A DNA stretch of 45,295 nt from an uncultured Verrucomicrobia subdivision 3 bacterium (lineage in GTDB: Bacteria; Verrucomicrobiota; Verrucomicrobiia; Limisphaerales; UBA11358): NCBI GenBank assembly GCA_903850425.1, contig CAINLR010000141.1:1-45295 (forward strand). The letters run 5' to 3'. Within the stretch, counting starts at the first letter, position 1. Every line of letters starts with the position of its first letter. Below are positions 1-7,775 of the stretch, piece after piece. The notes below the pieces were generated by a model. It worked only from the letters and a program-made list of their open reading frames with translations, was not told where the DNA came from and ran no database searches. The position numbers were made by a program, and so were the translations under genes.

Positions 1-140
1 ATTGGTGGGGATACCGCATCCAGTTGCTCGGTGAAATCTTTCCGGAGCAAAGTAATCGCTTCCATGAGGGACGGCTTGATTCCCTCAGCCAGCATCCATT
101 CTTCAAATAGCATCCCGATTTGATTTACAGACCGGCGCAT
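1..140 (-). CDS. Partial hypothetical protein (C-terminus off window)
   Basis: An open frame on the minus strand starts at ATG 140 and leaves the window at base 1, giving about 46 residues with a plausible helical, mixed-charge composition (for example GMLFEEWMLAEGIKPSLMEA). An in-frame stop lies a short way upstream of the ATG, so the start must be close to it. I do not recognise a family and no ribosome-binding site is obvious. It would be divergent from dinB. It could equally be a chance frame, so the call is weak. Confidence 0.25.
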   Translation of the reverse strand, partial: MRRSVNQIGMLFEEWMLAEGIKPSLMEAITLLRKDFTEQLDAVSPP

Positions 141-262
141 TAGTGCCAGAGAAGGAATGGCTCGCCGCTCCGATGCTCATTTCTCAATACCACTCGAGCT
201 GCGGCCTCCGCCTACAGATCGGGCTTCAGGCCTAGCTCGGTCTTCGTTAACCTTTGGCCGCG

Positions 263-1336
263 ATGTTCCGAGTCGTCATCCATCTTGATATGGACGCATT
301 TTTTGCGTCCGTGGAACAGCGCGATGACCCGCAGCTTCGGGGTAAGCCGGTGATCGTCGGTGCCCCTCCCACCCAGCGCGGCGTGGTCTGCGCCGCGAGC
401 TACGAGGCCCGGAGATTTGGCGTGCGTTCCGCGCTGCCCAGCGCAACCGCAGGGCGGCTTTGTCCCAAAGGCATCTTCGTCCGTCCGCGCATGGACGCTT
501 ACCGCGAGGAATCGCATCGGATCATGGAAATTATCGCCAGCACCGGCGCGATCGTGGAGCAGATGTCGGTGGACGAGGCCTACATTGACGTGTCAGCGAT
601 CTGTCAAGCAGAGGCCGCTGACTCCTCGCTGTTGTTGGCCGTGCCGCTGGCGGTGGCATTGAAACAGCGGATCTTGTCCGAGCGCCAGCTGACCGCCACC
701 ATTGGCATCGCATCGAACAAGCTCCTGGCCAAGATCGCCAGTGATCATCAGAAGCCGAACGGGTTGACGGTCATCACGGATCGCGAAAAAGTTTCGTTCC
801 TGCGACCGCTGCCGGTGAGGACGCTTTACGGTGTCGGCAAAGTCACGGAGCAGACGCTGAACAAAGTAGGCATTGGGACCGTGGGTGATTTGCAAGATTA
901 CTCCGGCGACCTGCGCGCCTTGGTCGGTTCATTCGGGCCAAAGCTCAAGCAGTTTTCCTTCGGCGAGGATGACCGGCCGTTGGAAATCGGCGACGAGATC
1001 AAAAGCATCAGCGGCGAGGAAACTTTTCTCAAAGATACGGAGGACCGGAAAATATTGCGCGCGTGCTTGAAAGAACAAGCGGCGGATATTGCCGCGCGGC
1101 TCAAGCACAAAAGGCTGGGCGCGCATACAGTGCAGGTGAAGGTCCGCTATACGGATTTCACCACACTGACGCGCCAGATTTCCGTAGAAGAACCGCTGAC
1201 CGAGGCCAACGACATTTACCGCCTCGGCTGCTTTCTGCTGGGTCGGGAGAAATTGGTGTCGCGTCCGCTGCGCCTGCTCGGCCTGGGCGTCAGTAATCTG
1301 CGCGAGCCGACCACCCGGCAATTGGCGCTGCTGTGA
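263..1336 (+). CDS. dinB: DNA polymerase IV (Y-family translesion polymerase)
   Basis: The 357-residue product is a Y-family polymerase that copies past damaged bases in the cytoplasm. The N-terminus has the metal-binding motif DMDAFFASVEQ. The second catalytic motif SVDEAYIDV follows near residue 105, then the fingers/thumb segment ATIGIASNKLLAKIASD and a helix-hairpin-helix region (LYGVGKVTEQTLNKVGIGTVG). The C-terminal little-finger domain is complete. Length is normal for DinB. I chose ATG 263 because family members start directly with the VVIHLDMDAFF strand; an in-frame TTG at 254 would add three residues. No LexA-type box was recognised upstream. The C-terminus lacks an obvious clamp-binding peptide, ending in TRQLALL. 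It appears monocistronic. Confidence 0.95.
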   Translation: MFRVVIHLDMDAFFASVEQRDDPQLRGKPVIVGAPPTQRGVVCAASYEARRFGVRSALPSATAGRLCPKGIFVRPRMDAYREESHRIMEIIASTGAIVEQMSVDEAYIDVSAICQAEAADSSLLLAVPLAVALKQRILSERQLTATIGIASNKLLAKIASDHQKPNGLTVITDREKVSFLRPLPVRTLYGVGKVTEQTLNKVGIGTVGDLQDYSGDLRALVGSFGPKLKQFSFGEDDRPLEIGDEIKSISGEETFLKDTEDRKILRACLKEQAADIAARLKHKRLGAHTVQVKVRYTDFTTLTRQISVEEPLTEANDIYRLGCFLLGREKLVSRPLRLLGLGVSNLREPTTRQLALL

Positions 1337-1519
1337 CCCCGACGCGGTTTCACCCTGTCCTGGATCGAACTGACCGACAAGCGGCGGTGGGGGCAAGGCT
1401 GGCTTTGGGTCCCATCCATGGGGGCCGTGCAATTTTCTGAACTTCCACGCCACTTGACTCGCTCGTTGTTTGACTGTCGTTGCGCGGTGGCCAGTGATAA
1501 CCTGACCCCACACCTTACT

Positions 1520-1657
1520 GTGACTTCACGCGAACGTGTCCTCGCCGTGCTGGCGGGCAAGCCGGTGGATCGTCCGCCGGCCATGCCGATCACGATGATG
1601 TGGGCCGCCGATCTGATCGGCGCAAAATACCACGACTATGCTAACCACCACTCATAA
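1520..1657 (+). pseudogene. N-terminal stump of a URO-D/methyltransferase-family gene
   Basis: Starting at GTG 1520 the frame reads VTSRERVLAVLAGKPVDRPP and continues PITMMWAADLIGAKYHDYA. This is the typical start of uroporphyrinogen-decarboxylase-superfamily proteins (MtaA/MtbA-type corrinoid methyltransferases), which normally run 330-380 residues. Here the frame stops after 45 codons, exactly where the next gene begins. The rest of the barrel is absent downstream. I infer a deletion or insertion breakpoint near 1640-1655. The assignment rests on remembered family consensus, not on a search. Confidence 0.5.
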
Positions 1658-1658
1658 T

Positions 1659-4643
1659 ATGAAATCTCGTCTGCTCACCGCCCTCACCGCCCTTGGTCTC
1701 AGCCTCGGCCCCGTCGCGGCCCAGAATGTGATCTTCAATGAAAACTTCGATGGTGGCTACACCGGCTCGTTTGGTCTGGGCCATTATTCCGGAGGCAGCC
1801 CGAACAACGCCACCAACTTTACATTGGCCACCGGCGGCAATCCGAACGGCGGTTGGCAAGAAATCATGACACCGACCACCGCCAGCGATTATTACGTTGG
1901 GCAGGTGCAGTTGACGTCGGTCACAGGCAACACGGACACGAACCCGGCCAACTATGTGCTGTCATTTGACGCCAAGGGCAGCCAGGCCGGCACCATTCAA
2001 CTGATCATCCAGACGTGGTCCAACAGCGGTTTTGGTGGCACCGGCCCGGTCATCAACGCCAGCACCAACAACAAGCTCACCACCGCCAATGCCTGGCAGA
2101 CGTTCAGCGTGAATCTTGGCTCGCTGACCAGTTCCAACGCGAGCGGTGCGACCTGGCAGATCGAATTTGGCATCAGCGCCAGCAAGTGGGGCGGCGTTGG
2201 CCCGACAGATGTGGTGACAATTGATAACCTTGCGCTGACGCATTTGAACAACGGTCTGTCGGTCACCTCGTCGGCTAATCCCTCGGCTTTCAATTCCGCC
2301 GTGACCTTCACCGCTACGGTGGTGACCAATGGTGTCACGCGGAGCGACGCGACCGGCACGGTAGTCTTCGCATCACCGTTTGGACCGTTTAGCACCAACG
2401 TCATGTCGGGCGGCATCGCGACGAGCCTCACGCTTACAAATCTGCCAGTTGGCAACGATTCCATCACCGGTGTTTATTTCGCCGGGAATTACCCGGCGGC
2501 CACAAACACGCTGACGCAGACGGTGACTGCGCCAACCACGCCGGGCGTGGCGCAAGCCGGGCTGTCGCTTTACACGGACAACCTCGTGAATGGATTTCAG
2601 AACTGGAGCTGGGCCACGGTGAATTTGTTGAACTTCGCGCCGGCGCATTCGGGCACCTACGCGATCGCCGTGACCGACAATAGCGGTAGCCAGGCGCTGG
2701 CCTTCAACCGCGGGCAATTCAATTCCACCCCTTATGCCAGCCTCACGTTCTGGGTGAACGGCGGCAGCAGCGGCGGGCAGTGGTTGCAAGTGAAAGGATT
2801 GTTGGATTACAACGCACAAACTGGCGTCAACGTGGCGGCACTGCCGGCGAACACTTGGCAGCAGGTGACGATTCCACTATCGTCGCTCGGCGTGGCGAAC
2901 AAACCCAATCTGACCGGCTTCTCGATCCAAGGTCGGACCGGCGGCGCGCAGCCGACGTTTTATGTGGATGACATGCAACTGACCCCGGCCGCCACGCCGG
3001 CGCTGGTGCATCTCGGCGCGGACGCGGGCCAGACGCTGCATCCCGTGGACGCGCGACAGTTCGGTCTCAACACCGCGACTTGGGACGGCAGCCTGGGCAA
3101 CGCTTCGACGTTGCCGATGCTCCAGCAGATCGGCACCAAGGCGTTGCGCTGGCCGGGCGGCTCCTCATCGGATTTATACCATTGGGCCAGCGACCCGACG
3201 GGCAATGCCATTTTTCAGAACCTCGCCACGAATCTCGGCGCGCAGGTCTTCACCACGATCAATTACGGTTCAGGCACACCCGCCGAGGCGGCGGCATGGG
3301 TGCGCATGGTAAATCAGACGAACCACTGCGGCTTTCAATATTGGGAAATCGGCAATGAATGCTACGGCGCTTGGGAAAACGACACGCACGCCGTTCCGCA
3401 CGATCCTTACACTTACGCCACCAACGCGGTGGCCTGCATGCAGCAGATGAAAGCGGCGGATCCGGCGGTGCCCATCAAGATCGGCGTGGTGGTCGTGCCA
3501 GGCGAAAATAGTTATTCAAACAACGCGACGCATTTCGCCGTCAACCCGCGCACGAGCACCACCAACTATGGCTGGACCCCCATAGTCCTGTCCGTGATGA
3601 AAAGCCTCGGCGTCACGCCGGACTTTTTGATCTATCACGATTACCCGCAATACACCTCGGCCGGCTGGACGTTTTACGCGGGTTCACCCCAAAGCGACCC
3701 GCTGCTGCTGCAGGTGGCCGGCAACCCTTCGCCGTCAAATTGGAGCGACTGGGCCAGCGCCGCCGGGAATCTGCGCCAGCAGATCACGGATTACATCGGC
3801 ACCGCCGCCGGGAGCAACATCGAGTTGTGCGTGACTGAGAACAACAGCGACGCCGGCTCGATGGGGCGGCAATCCACCAGCCTCGTTAACGCCCTCTACC
3901 TCGCCGACAGCACTTGCGGGTTGATGAAGACCGAGTTTCGCTCCTATGTCTGGTGGGATTTGCATAACGGCTACGATACGGGTGGTAACTTTGACCCGAC
4001 CATCTATGGCTGGCGACCGAATGGCGACTACGGAATCTTAAACGCAGCTAACTCGCCGTATCCGACCTATTATGCGGAGAAGCTACTGCAATATTTCGCT
4101 CGGCCCGGAGACTCCGTGCTGGCCGCGTCCAGCGACAATCTACTGCTCGCGGCCTACGCCGTCCGTCGCACCAATGGCGCGCTCACGCTGCTGGTCATCA
4201 ACAAAAGCCTGACGACGAACCTGACCTCGCAGGTTGCTCTCACGAACTTCGTGCCGTGGTCCACGGCGTCGCTTCTTTCCTACGGCATCCCGCAGGATGT
4301 AGCGGCGCAGACGAACGGGGCGGCGGCGTTGCAGGACCTGGCGAGCGCGAGCTACTCGGCGGCCACGACGAACTTCAACCACACCTTTGCGCCGCTCTCA
4401 CTCACGCTGTTTACCTTCGCGCCGAAGGCAGCGACGCTCACGGTGCAGTCGGTGCAGCCCGGCCAAGTGCAATTATTTTTGCAGGGCCAACCGGGCACGC
4501 CCTATGTCATCCAAAATTCACCGGACCTTTTCAACTGGAGTTCCGTGATCACGACCAAGCTGACAGGCACCAGCACCAGCGTGCCCGTCCCGGTGTCGGC
4601 GGGCGCGACTAGGCAATTTTTTCGCGTGGTGTGGCAGCCCTGA
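1659..4643 (+). CDS. Secreted GH51-like alpha-L-arabinofuranosidase, multidomain
   Basis: A 994-residue exported glycoside hydrolase, probably acting on arabinose-containing plant polysaccharides. The start at ATG 1659 gives a clean signal peptide ending GPVAAQ; an ATG seven codons upstream would spoil it. In order: a beta-sandwich carbohydrate-binding-like region (about 25-190), a bacterial Ig-like domain (about 195-290), a second CBM-like region (about 295-445), the catalytic barrel (about 455-800), a C-terminal beta domain, and a final module resembling the C-terminal domain of other exported proteins here (PYVIQNSPDLFNW ... FFRVVWQP). The barrel carries WEIGNECYG with Glu567 as likely acid/base and CVTENN with Glu727 as likely nucleophile, the clan A pattern. 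Family choice (GH51 versus GH39 or GH30) is inferred. The gene abuts a truncated URO-D-like frame, so its own promoter may have been altered. Confidence 0.88.
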   Translation: MKSRLLTALTALGLSLGPVAAQNVIFNENFDGGYTGSFGLGHYSGGSPNNATNFTLATGGNPNGGWQEIMTPTTASDYYVGQVQLTSVTGNTDTNPANYVLSFDAKGSQAGTIQLIIQTWSNSGFGGTGPVINASTNNKLTTANAWQTFSVNLGSLTSSNASGATWQIEFGISASKWGGVGPTDVVTIDNLALTHLNNGLSVTSSANPSAFNSAVTFTATVVTNGVTRSDATGTVVFASPFGPFSTNVMSGGIATSLTLTNLPVGNDSITGVYFAGNYPAATNTLTQTVTAPTTPGVAQAGLSLYTDNLVNGFQNWSWATVNLLNFAPAHSGTYAIAVTDNSGSQALAFNRGQFNSTPYASLTFWVNGGSSGGQWLQVKGLLDYNAQTGVNVAALPANTWQQVTIPLSSLGVANKPNLTGFSIQGRTGGAQPTFYVDDMQLTPAATPALVHLGADAGQTLHPVDARQFGLNTATWDGSLGNASTLPMLQQIGTKALRWPGGSSSDLYHWASDPTGNAIFQNLATNLGAQVFTTINYGSGTPAEAAAWVRMVNQTNHCGFQYWEIGNECYGAWENDTHAVPHDPYTYATNAVACMQQMKAADPAVPIKIGVVVVPGENSYSNNATHFAVNPRTSTTNYGWTPIVLSVMKSLGVTPDFLIYHDYPQYTSAGWTFYAGSPQSDPLLLQVAGNPSPSNWSDWASAAGNLRQQITDYIGTAAGSNIELCVTENNSDAGSMGRQSTSLVNALYLADSTCGLMKTEFRSYVWWDLHNGYDTGGNFDPTIYGWRPNGDYGILNAANSPYPTYYAEKLLQYFARPGDSVLAASSDNLLLAAYAVRRTNGALTLLVINKSLTTNLTSQVALTNFVPWSTASLLSYGIPQDVAAQTNGAAALQDLASASYSAATTNFNHTFAPLSLTLFTFAPKAATLTVQSVQPGQVQLFLQGQPGTPYVIQNSPDLFNWSSVITTKLTGTSTSVPVPVSAGATRQFFRVVWQP

Positions 4644-5124
4644 GAGGAACCGGCACACTGTTCTTTGTCGCGGACTCCGCCGCCTTTAGAGGAGGCGGAC
4701 CTATCGCGACCGACTTGTCAGTCAGACGGCCGTTGACAGTGTGTAGCCCGACACCCGCCGGCAACGGCACCGTCGGGAGGTGTAGGAATCTGGACAGCGC
4801 GGCAACCGATTCCACTGCCGCCAAGGTCAAACCCATCCGCAGCCAGACCAGCGAATGCTTTCTCGCAACCAGTCACGCTACATTGTAAATCCAGACTGGA
4901 TTGTGCCGAACTTGTCCTTCGCCAGCAAGTGCCCCGGTCGCTGCGAACAAGTTAGCGACGTCTTTGGCATTCGCTGGAACGTCAAAGAACGACATTCCTT
5001 GCAAGGGTAGAAGACCCCCTGGCGATCCCGCGTCATTCCCGTGGAAATGAAATCCAGCCAGGTTCTATCCGGAACCCGGTCCAAGGTTGACTTTCATCAA
5101 CAGAATTAGCTTAATCTATCAACT
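4644..5124. other. Gene-free interval
   Basis: No convincing coding frame was seen in these 481 bases. Just after the hydrolase gene, a CCGCCT ... AGGCGG inverted repeat around 4679-4698 could act as a weak terminator but has no T-tract. The bases just before 5125 are AT-richer and probably hold the promoter of the small basic protein gene. Confidence 0.4.
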
Positions 5125-5532
5125 ATGAGTTCTATAAGCGATTTATCTGTCAAACAACTACGCCAAGCCGCCGACCTCAAAGAAAAAATTGAAGGTCTGC
5201 AAAAAGAGTTAAGCCAGCTGGTAGGCTCAACGGCTGGACCGGTTGTGACGCCCGTAACCGCCAAAGCCCCCAAGAAAAAGGCTGGCATGAGTGCCGCCGG
5301 TAAAGCCAAAGTTGCCGCTGCCCAAAGAGCGCGTTGGGCCAAGATCAATGCTGCGAAGGCGTCGGCTGAATCTGCTACGCCTGCCAAGACGGTCGTGGCG
5401 GTGAAGCCTGCCGTTAAAGCTGTCGTTGCCACCAAGCCCGCTAAGAAATCGGGTATGGATGCTGCGGCCAAAGCCAAACTGTCCATCGCGATGAAAGCCG
5501 CATGGGCCGCGAGAAAAGCCGCGAAGAAATAG
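5125..5532 (+). CDS. Small Lys/Ala-rich nucleoid-like protein
   Basis: A 135-residue, very basic protein. Residues 1-33 form a likely amphipathic helix or coiled coil (LSVKQLRQAADLKEKIEGLQ). Two Lys/Ala-rich repeats follow, near 50-73 (KKKAGMSAAGKAKVAAAQRA then RWAK) and 107-130 (KKSGMDAAAKAKLSIAMKAA then WAAR), joined by an Ala/Val/Lys/Pro linker like a histone H1 tail. DNA or RNA binding is inferred from composition. Similar short proteins with a KxGMSAAxKAK ... ARWAK tail are, as I recall, common in Verrucomicrobiota, but their role is unknown to me. The end overlaps the recD2 remnant frame by 31 bases. The sequence right after its stop is where recD2 has lost its 5' end, so the two genes were brought together by rearrangement. 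Confidence 0.75.
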   Translation: MSSISDLSVKQLRQAADLKEKIEGLQKELSQLVGSTAGPVVTPVTAKAPKKKAGMSAAGKAKVAAAQRARWAKINAAKASAESATPAKTVVAVKPAVKAVVATKPAKKSGMDAAAKAKLSIAMKAAWAARKAAKK

Positions 5533-6947
5533 TTCTGCTACCATCCTTTGAGCGAGCTGGAGTCATTAAGGCCAAGGGCCATCGCGACCTGGTGACCGTG
5601 ATCGGCTCGCTCCCCTCGGTGAGCGCCGGTGAATGGCTGACGGCCGAAGGGCAATGGGTGCAGGACCGGGAATTCGGCCAACAGTTCCGGGCCGAGATGC
5701 TGAGCAGCACCGCGCCCAACACCCGGGAAGGCATCGAAAAATATCTGGGGAGCGGCATGGTCAAAGGCATCGGCCCGGTCTATGCCAAGAAGCTGGTGGA
5801 GAAGTTTGCGGAGCAGATCTTCGACGTGATTGAAACCGCCTCCGCGCGCTTGGAGGAAATTGATGGCATCGGACCCAAGCGCCGCAAGCGGATCAAGGAA
5901 GCTTGGGCCGAACAAAAAGTCATCCGGACCATCATGGTGTTCCTGCACTCCAATGGCGTGAGCACCAGCCGGGCGGTCCGCATCTACAAGACCTATGGCG
6001 AGACCGCCGTCGAAACGGTGCAAGCCAATCCCTATGCGCTAGCCAAGGACATCCATGGCATCGGCTTCAAAACTGCCGACCAGATCGCCCAGAAGATCGG
6101 CATCCCGCATGATTCACTCATTCGGGCCTGCGCCGGATTGAGCCACGTCCTCCTGGAAGCCACCGGCAACGGCCATTGCGCCTTGCCATTGGAGTTGCTC
6201 CTCGACGAGGCCGGCAAACTCTTGCTGGTGGATGAAAAGATCGCCACGGCCGCTCTGAATAAGACTCTGGCCGACGGCGACTTGATTCAGGAGCGGATCA
6301 ACGATCAGGAACTGATTTTCCTGCCTTCCTTAAAACGAGCCGAGGAAGGTATTGCCCGGCGCATCAAACATCTTTGTGCCCTGCCACCGACATATCCGCC
6401 GATTGATTTCGCCAAGGCCGTCGAGTGGTGTCAGGCCAAGACCAGCATGGAACTCGCCCCCATCCGCGAACTCAACGTGCGGCTCCAGACGGAATTGAAC
6501 CCGGTGCGGCCGGGCGAGCCGTCGGTGGAGAAATTCGGCCGGCTGTTTCGGAGCCGGGACAAGGTGATTCAGACCGAGAACAACAATGACAAAGAGGTCT
6601 TCAATGGAGACATCGGCCAGATTGTGAAGATTGACACAGTCGAACGTGAGGTCACGGTGAGCTTTGATGCGCGGGAAGTCGTCTATGATTTTGGTGCATT
6701 GGATGAGGTGTCGCTAGCCTACGCCATCACAGTTCACAAATCACAAGGCTCGGAATTTCCCGCCATCGTGATCCCGCTGGCGATGCAGCAATACATGCTC
6801 TTGCAGCGCAACCTCGTTTACACCGGCATCACGCGCGGCAAGAAACTCGTGGTGCTCATCGGCCAGCGCAAGGCGCTGGCGATTGCCGTGCGGAATAACA
6901 AGACGGAGCAGAGGTTTTCGGGATTACTCCAGCCGCTCCAAGGTTAG
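5502..6947 (+). pseudogene. recD2: RecD2 helicase gene with 5' loss and in-frame core deletion
   Basis: The frame encodes 481 residues, against roughly 720-750 for RecD2 5'-3' helicases. Homology starts at about VIKAKGHRDLVTV, so the usual first segment of about 25 residues is replaced by unrelated sequence from the preceding gene's end. The helix-hairpin-helix region (GMVKGIGPVYAKKLVEKF, EEIDGIGPKRRKRIKEAW) is intact. Near 6460 the frame jumps from EWCQAKTSMELAP straight to IRELNVRLQTELNP. That skips the whole RecA1 core, including the Walker A and Walker B motifs I expect there. The C-terminal SH3-like and RecA2 segments are well preserved (DKEVFNGDIGQIV, AYAITVHKSQGSEFPAIVIP, LVYTGITRGKKLVVLIG). 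The product cannot bind ATP in the normal way, so I call it a pseudogene. The open frame could still be translated. Confidence 0.82.
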
Positions 6948-7040
6948 GCGTGCCTCGGCGTGACTTAGCAAGTCGTTGCAGCATTTTTACTCCACGGCAA
7001 TCTGCCATCACATCCAATAATCAGTGCCTCTTTAAACTAT

Positions 7041-7062
7041 TAGTTGACCGGTCGTATAACTA
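7041..7062. promoter_or_regulatory. Candidate TetR operator
   Basis: An imperfect dyad lies 40 bases before the TetR start. Its arms are TAGTT and AACTA and the centre holds the perfect octamer GACCGGTC. As I recall, NemR-type TetR regulators bind TAGACC ... GGTCTA-like dyads, so the core GACC/GGTC fits. The position between the recD2 remnant and tetR suits autoregulation of tetR and control of the efflux genes. No second copy was found in the 62-base gap before the pump gene. Confidence 0.45.
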
Positions 7063-7101
7063 GATTACGATGGCTCGCGGTTGTGAAAACCAAAATTAAT
7101 T

Positions 7102-7713
7102 ATGGGTCGAACCAGTGATGCCAAAGCGAAACTTTTGTCCGTGGCCTTTGATCTCATTCATGAGAACAGTTATGGCTCGGTCGGGGTGGAGCAGATTTGC
7201 CAGCGCGCCAAGGTCAACAAAGGCAGCTTCTACTATTTTTTCAAGACGAAGACCGATCTGGTCGTCGCGGCGTATGAAGAGCATTGGCGGGTGAAGGAGC
7301 CGGATTACGAGCGTATTTTCTCACCGCACAATCCACCGCTGAAACGGCTGGAACTCTGGTGCGGCTACATCCGCGAAGTGCAGAAGCAGCGGCACAAGAA
7401 GTATGAGCAAGTTTGCGGCTGCCCCTACACGAGTGTGGGCGGAGAGCTGGCGACACAGGATAAAAAAATGCGCCTTAAGACCAGAGATTTGATCGACCGC
7501 CATGTGGAATATCTGGCGGCGGCGATTGCCGATGCGATGACGGCCGGCCGGATTGAAACCGGGGATGCTGAGATTAAAGCCACGCTGGTTCATGCTTTTG
7601 TGGTCGGGCTTTTATTGCGCGCGAAAATTTACAATGACCTGAAAGTGTTAAACCATTTGGAAGCCGGCATTTTTGGCCTCATCGGGGCTAAAGCTCCCAA
7701 ACCGCATTCTTGA
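7102..7713 (+). CDS. TetR/AcrR-family repressor, NemR-like
   Basis: A 203-residue TetR-type repressor. The N-terminal helix-turn-helix is clear (residues 10-50: LLSVAFDLIHENSYGSVGVE, then QICQRAKVNKGSFYYFFKTK). The ligand domain contains VCGCPYTSVGGELATQD with Cys105 and Cys107, plus Cys87. E. coli NemR senses electrophiles and hypochlorous acid through Cys106 at about the same place, so thiol sensing is plausible but inferred. It is the first gene of a same-strand set followed by the RND pump (62-base gap), adaptor and outer-membrane factor, so it almost certainly controls them through the dyad upstream. Confidence 0.93.
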   Translation: MGRTSDAKAKLLSVAFDLIHENSYGSVGVEQICQRAKVNKGSFYYFFKTKTDLVVAAYEEHWRVKEPDYERIFSPHNPPLKRLELWCGYIREVQKQRHKKYEQVCGCPYTSVGGELATQDKKMRLKTRDLIDRHVEYLAAAIADAMTAGRIETGDAEIKATLVHAFVVGLLLRAKIYNDLKVLNHLEAGIFGLIGAKAPKPHS

Positions 7714-7775
7714 CGTCCTAAAGGCGGGTTCAAGGAGCGAGTCGGCAACGAATTGGTGCCAATCAGCCAAACTAT

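Noticed and set aside
5227-5544. Minus-strand frames opposite the Lys/Ala-rich protein
   Set aside because: Gly/Arg/Phe-rich composition is the mirror of Ala/Lys codons; no independent support.
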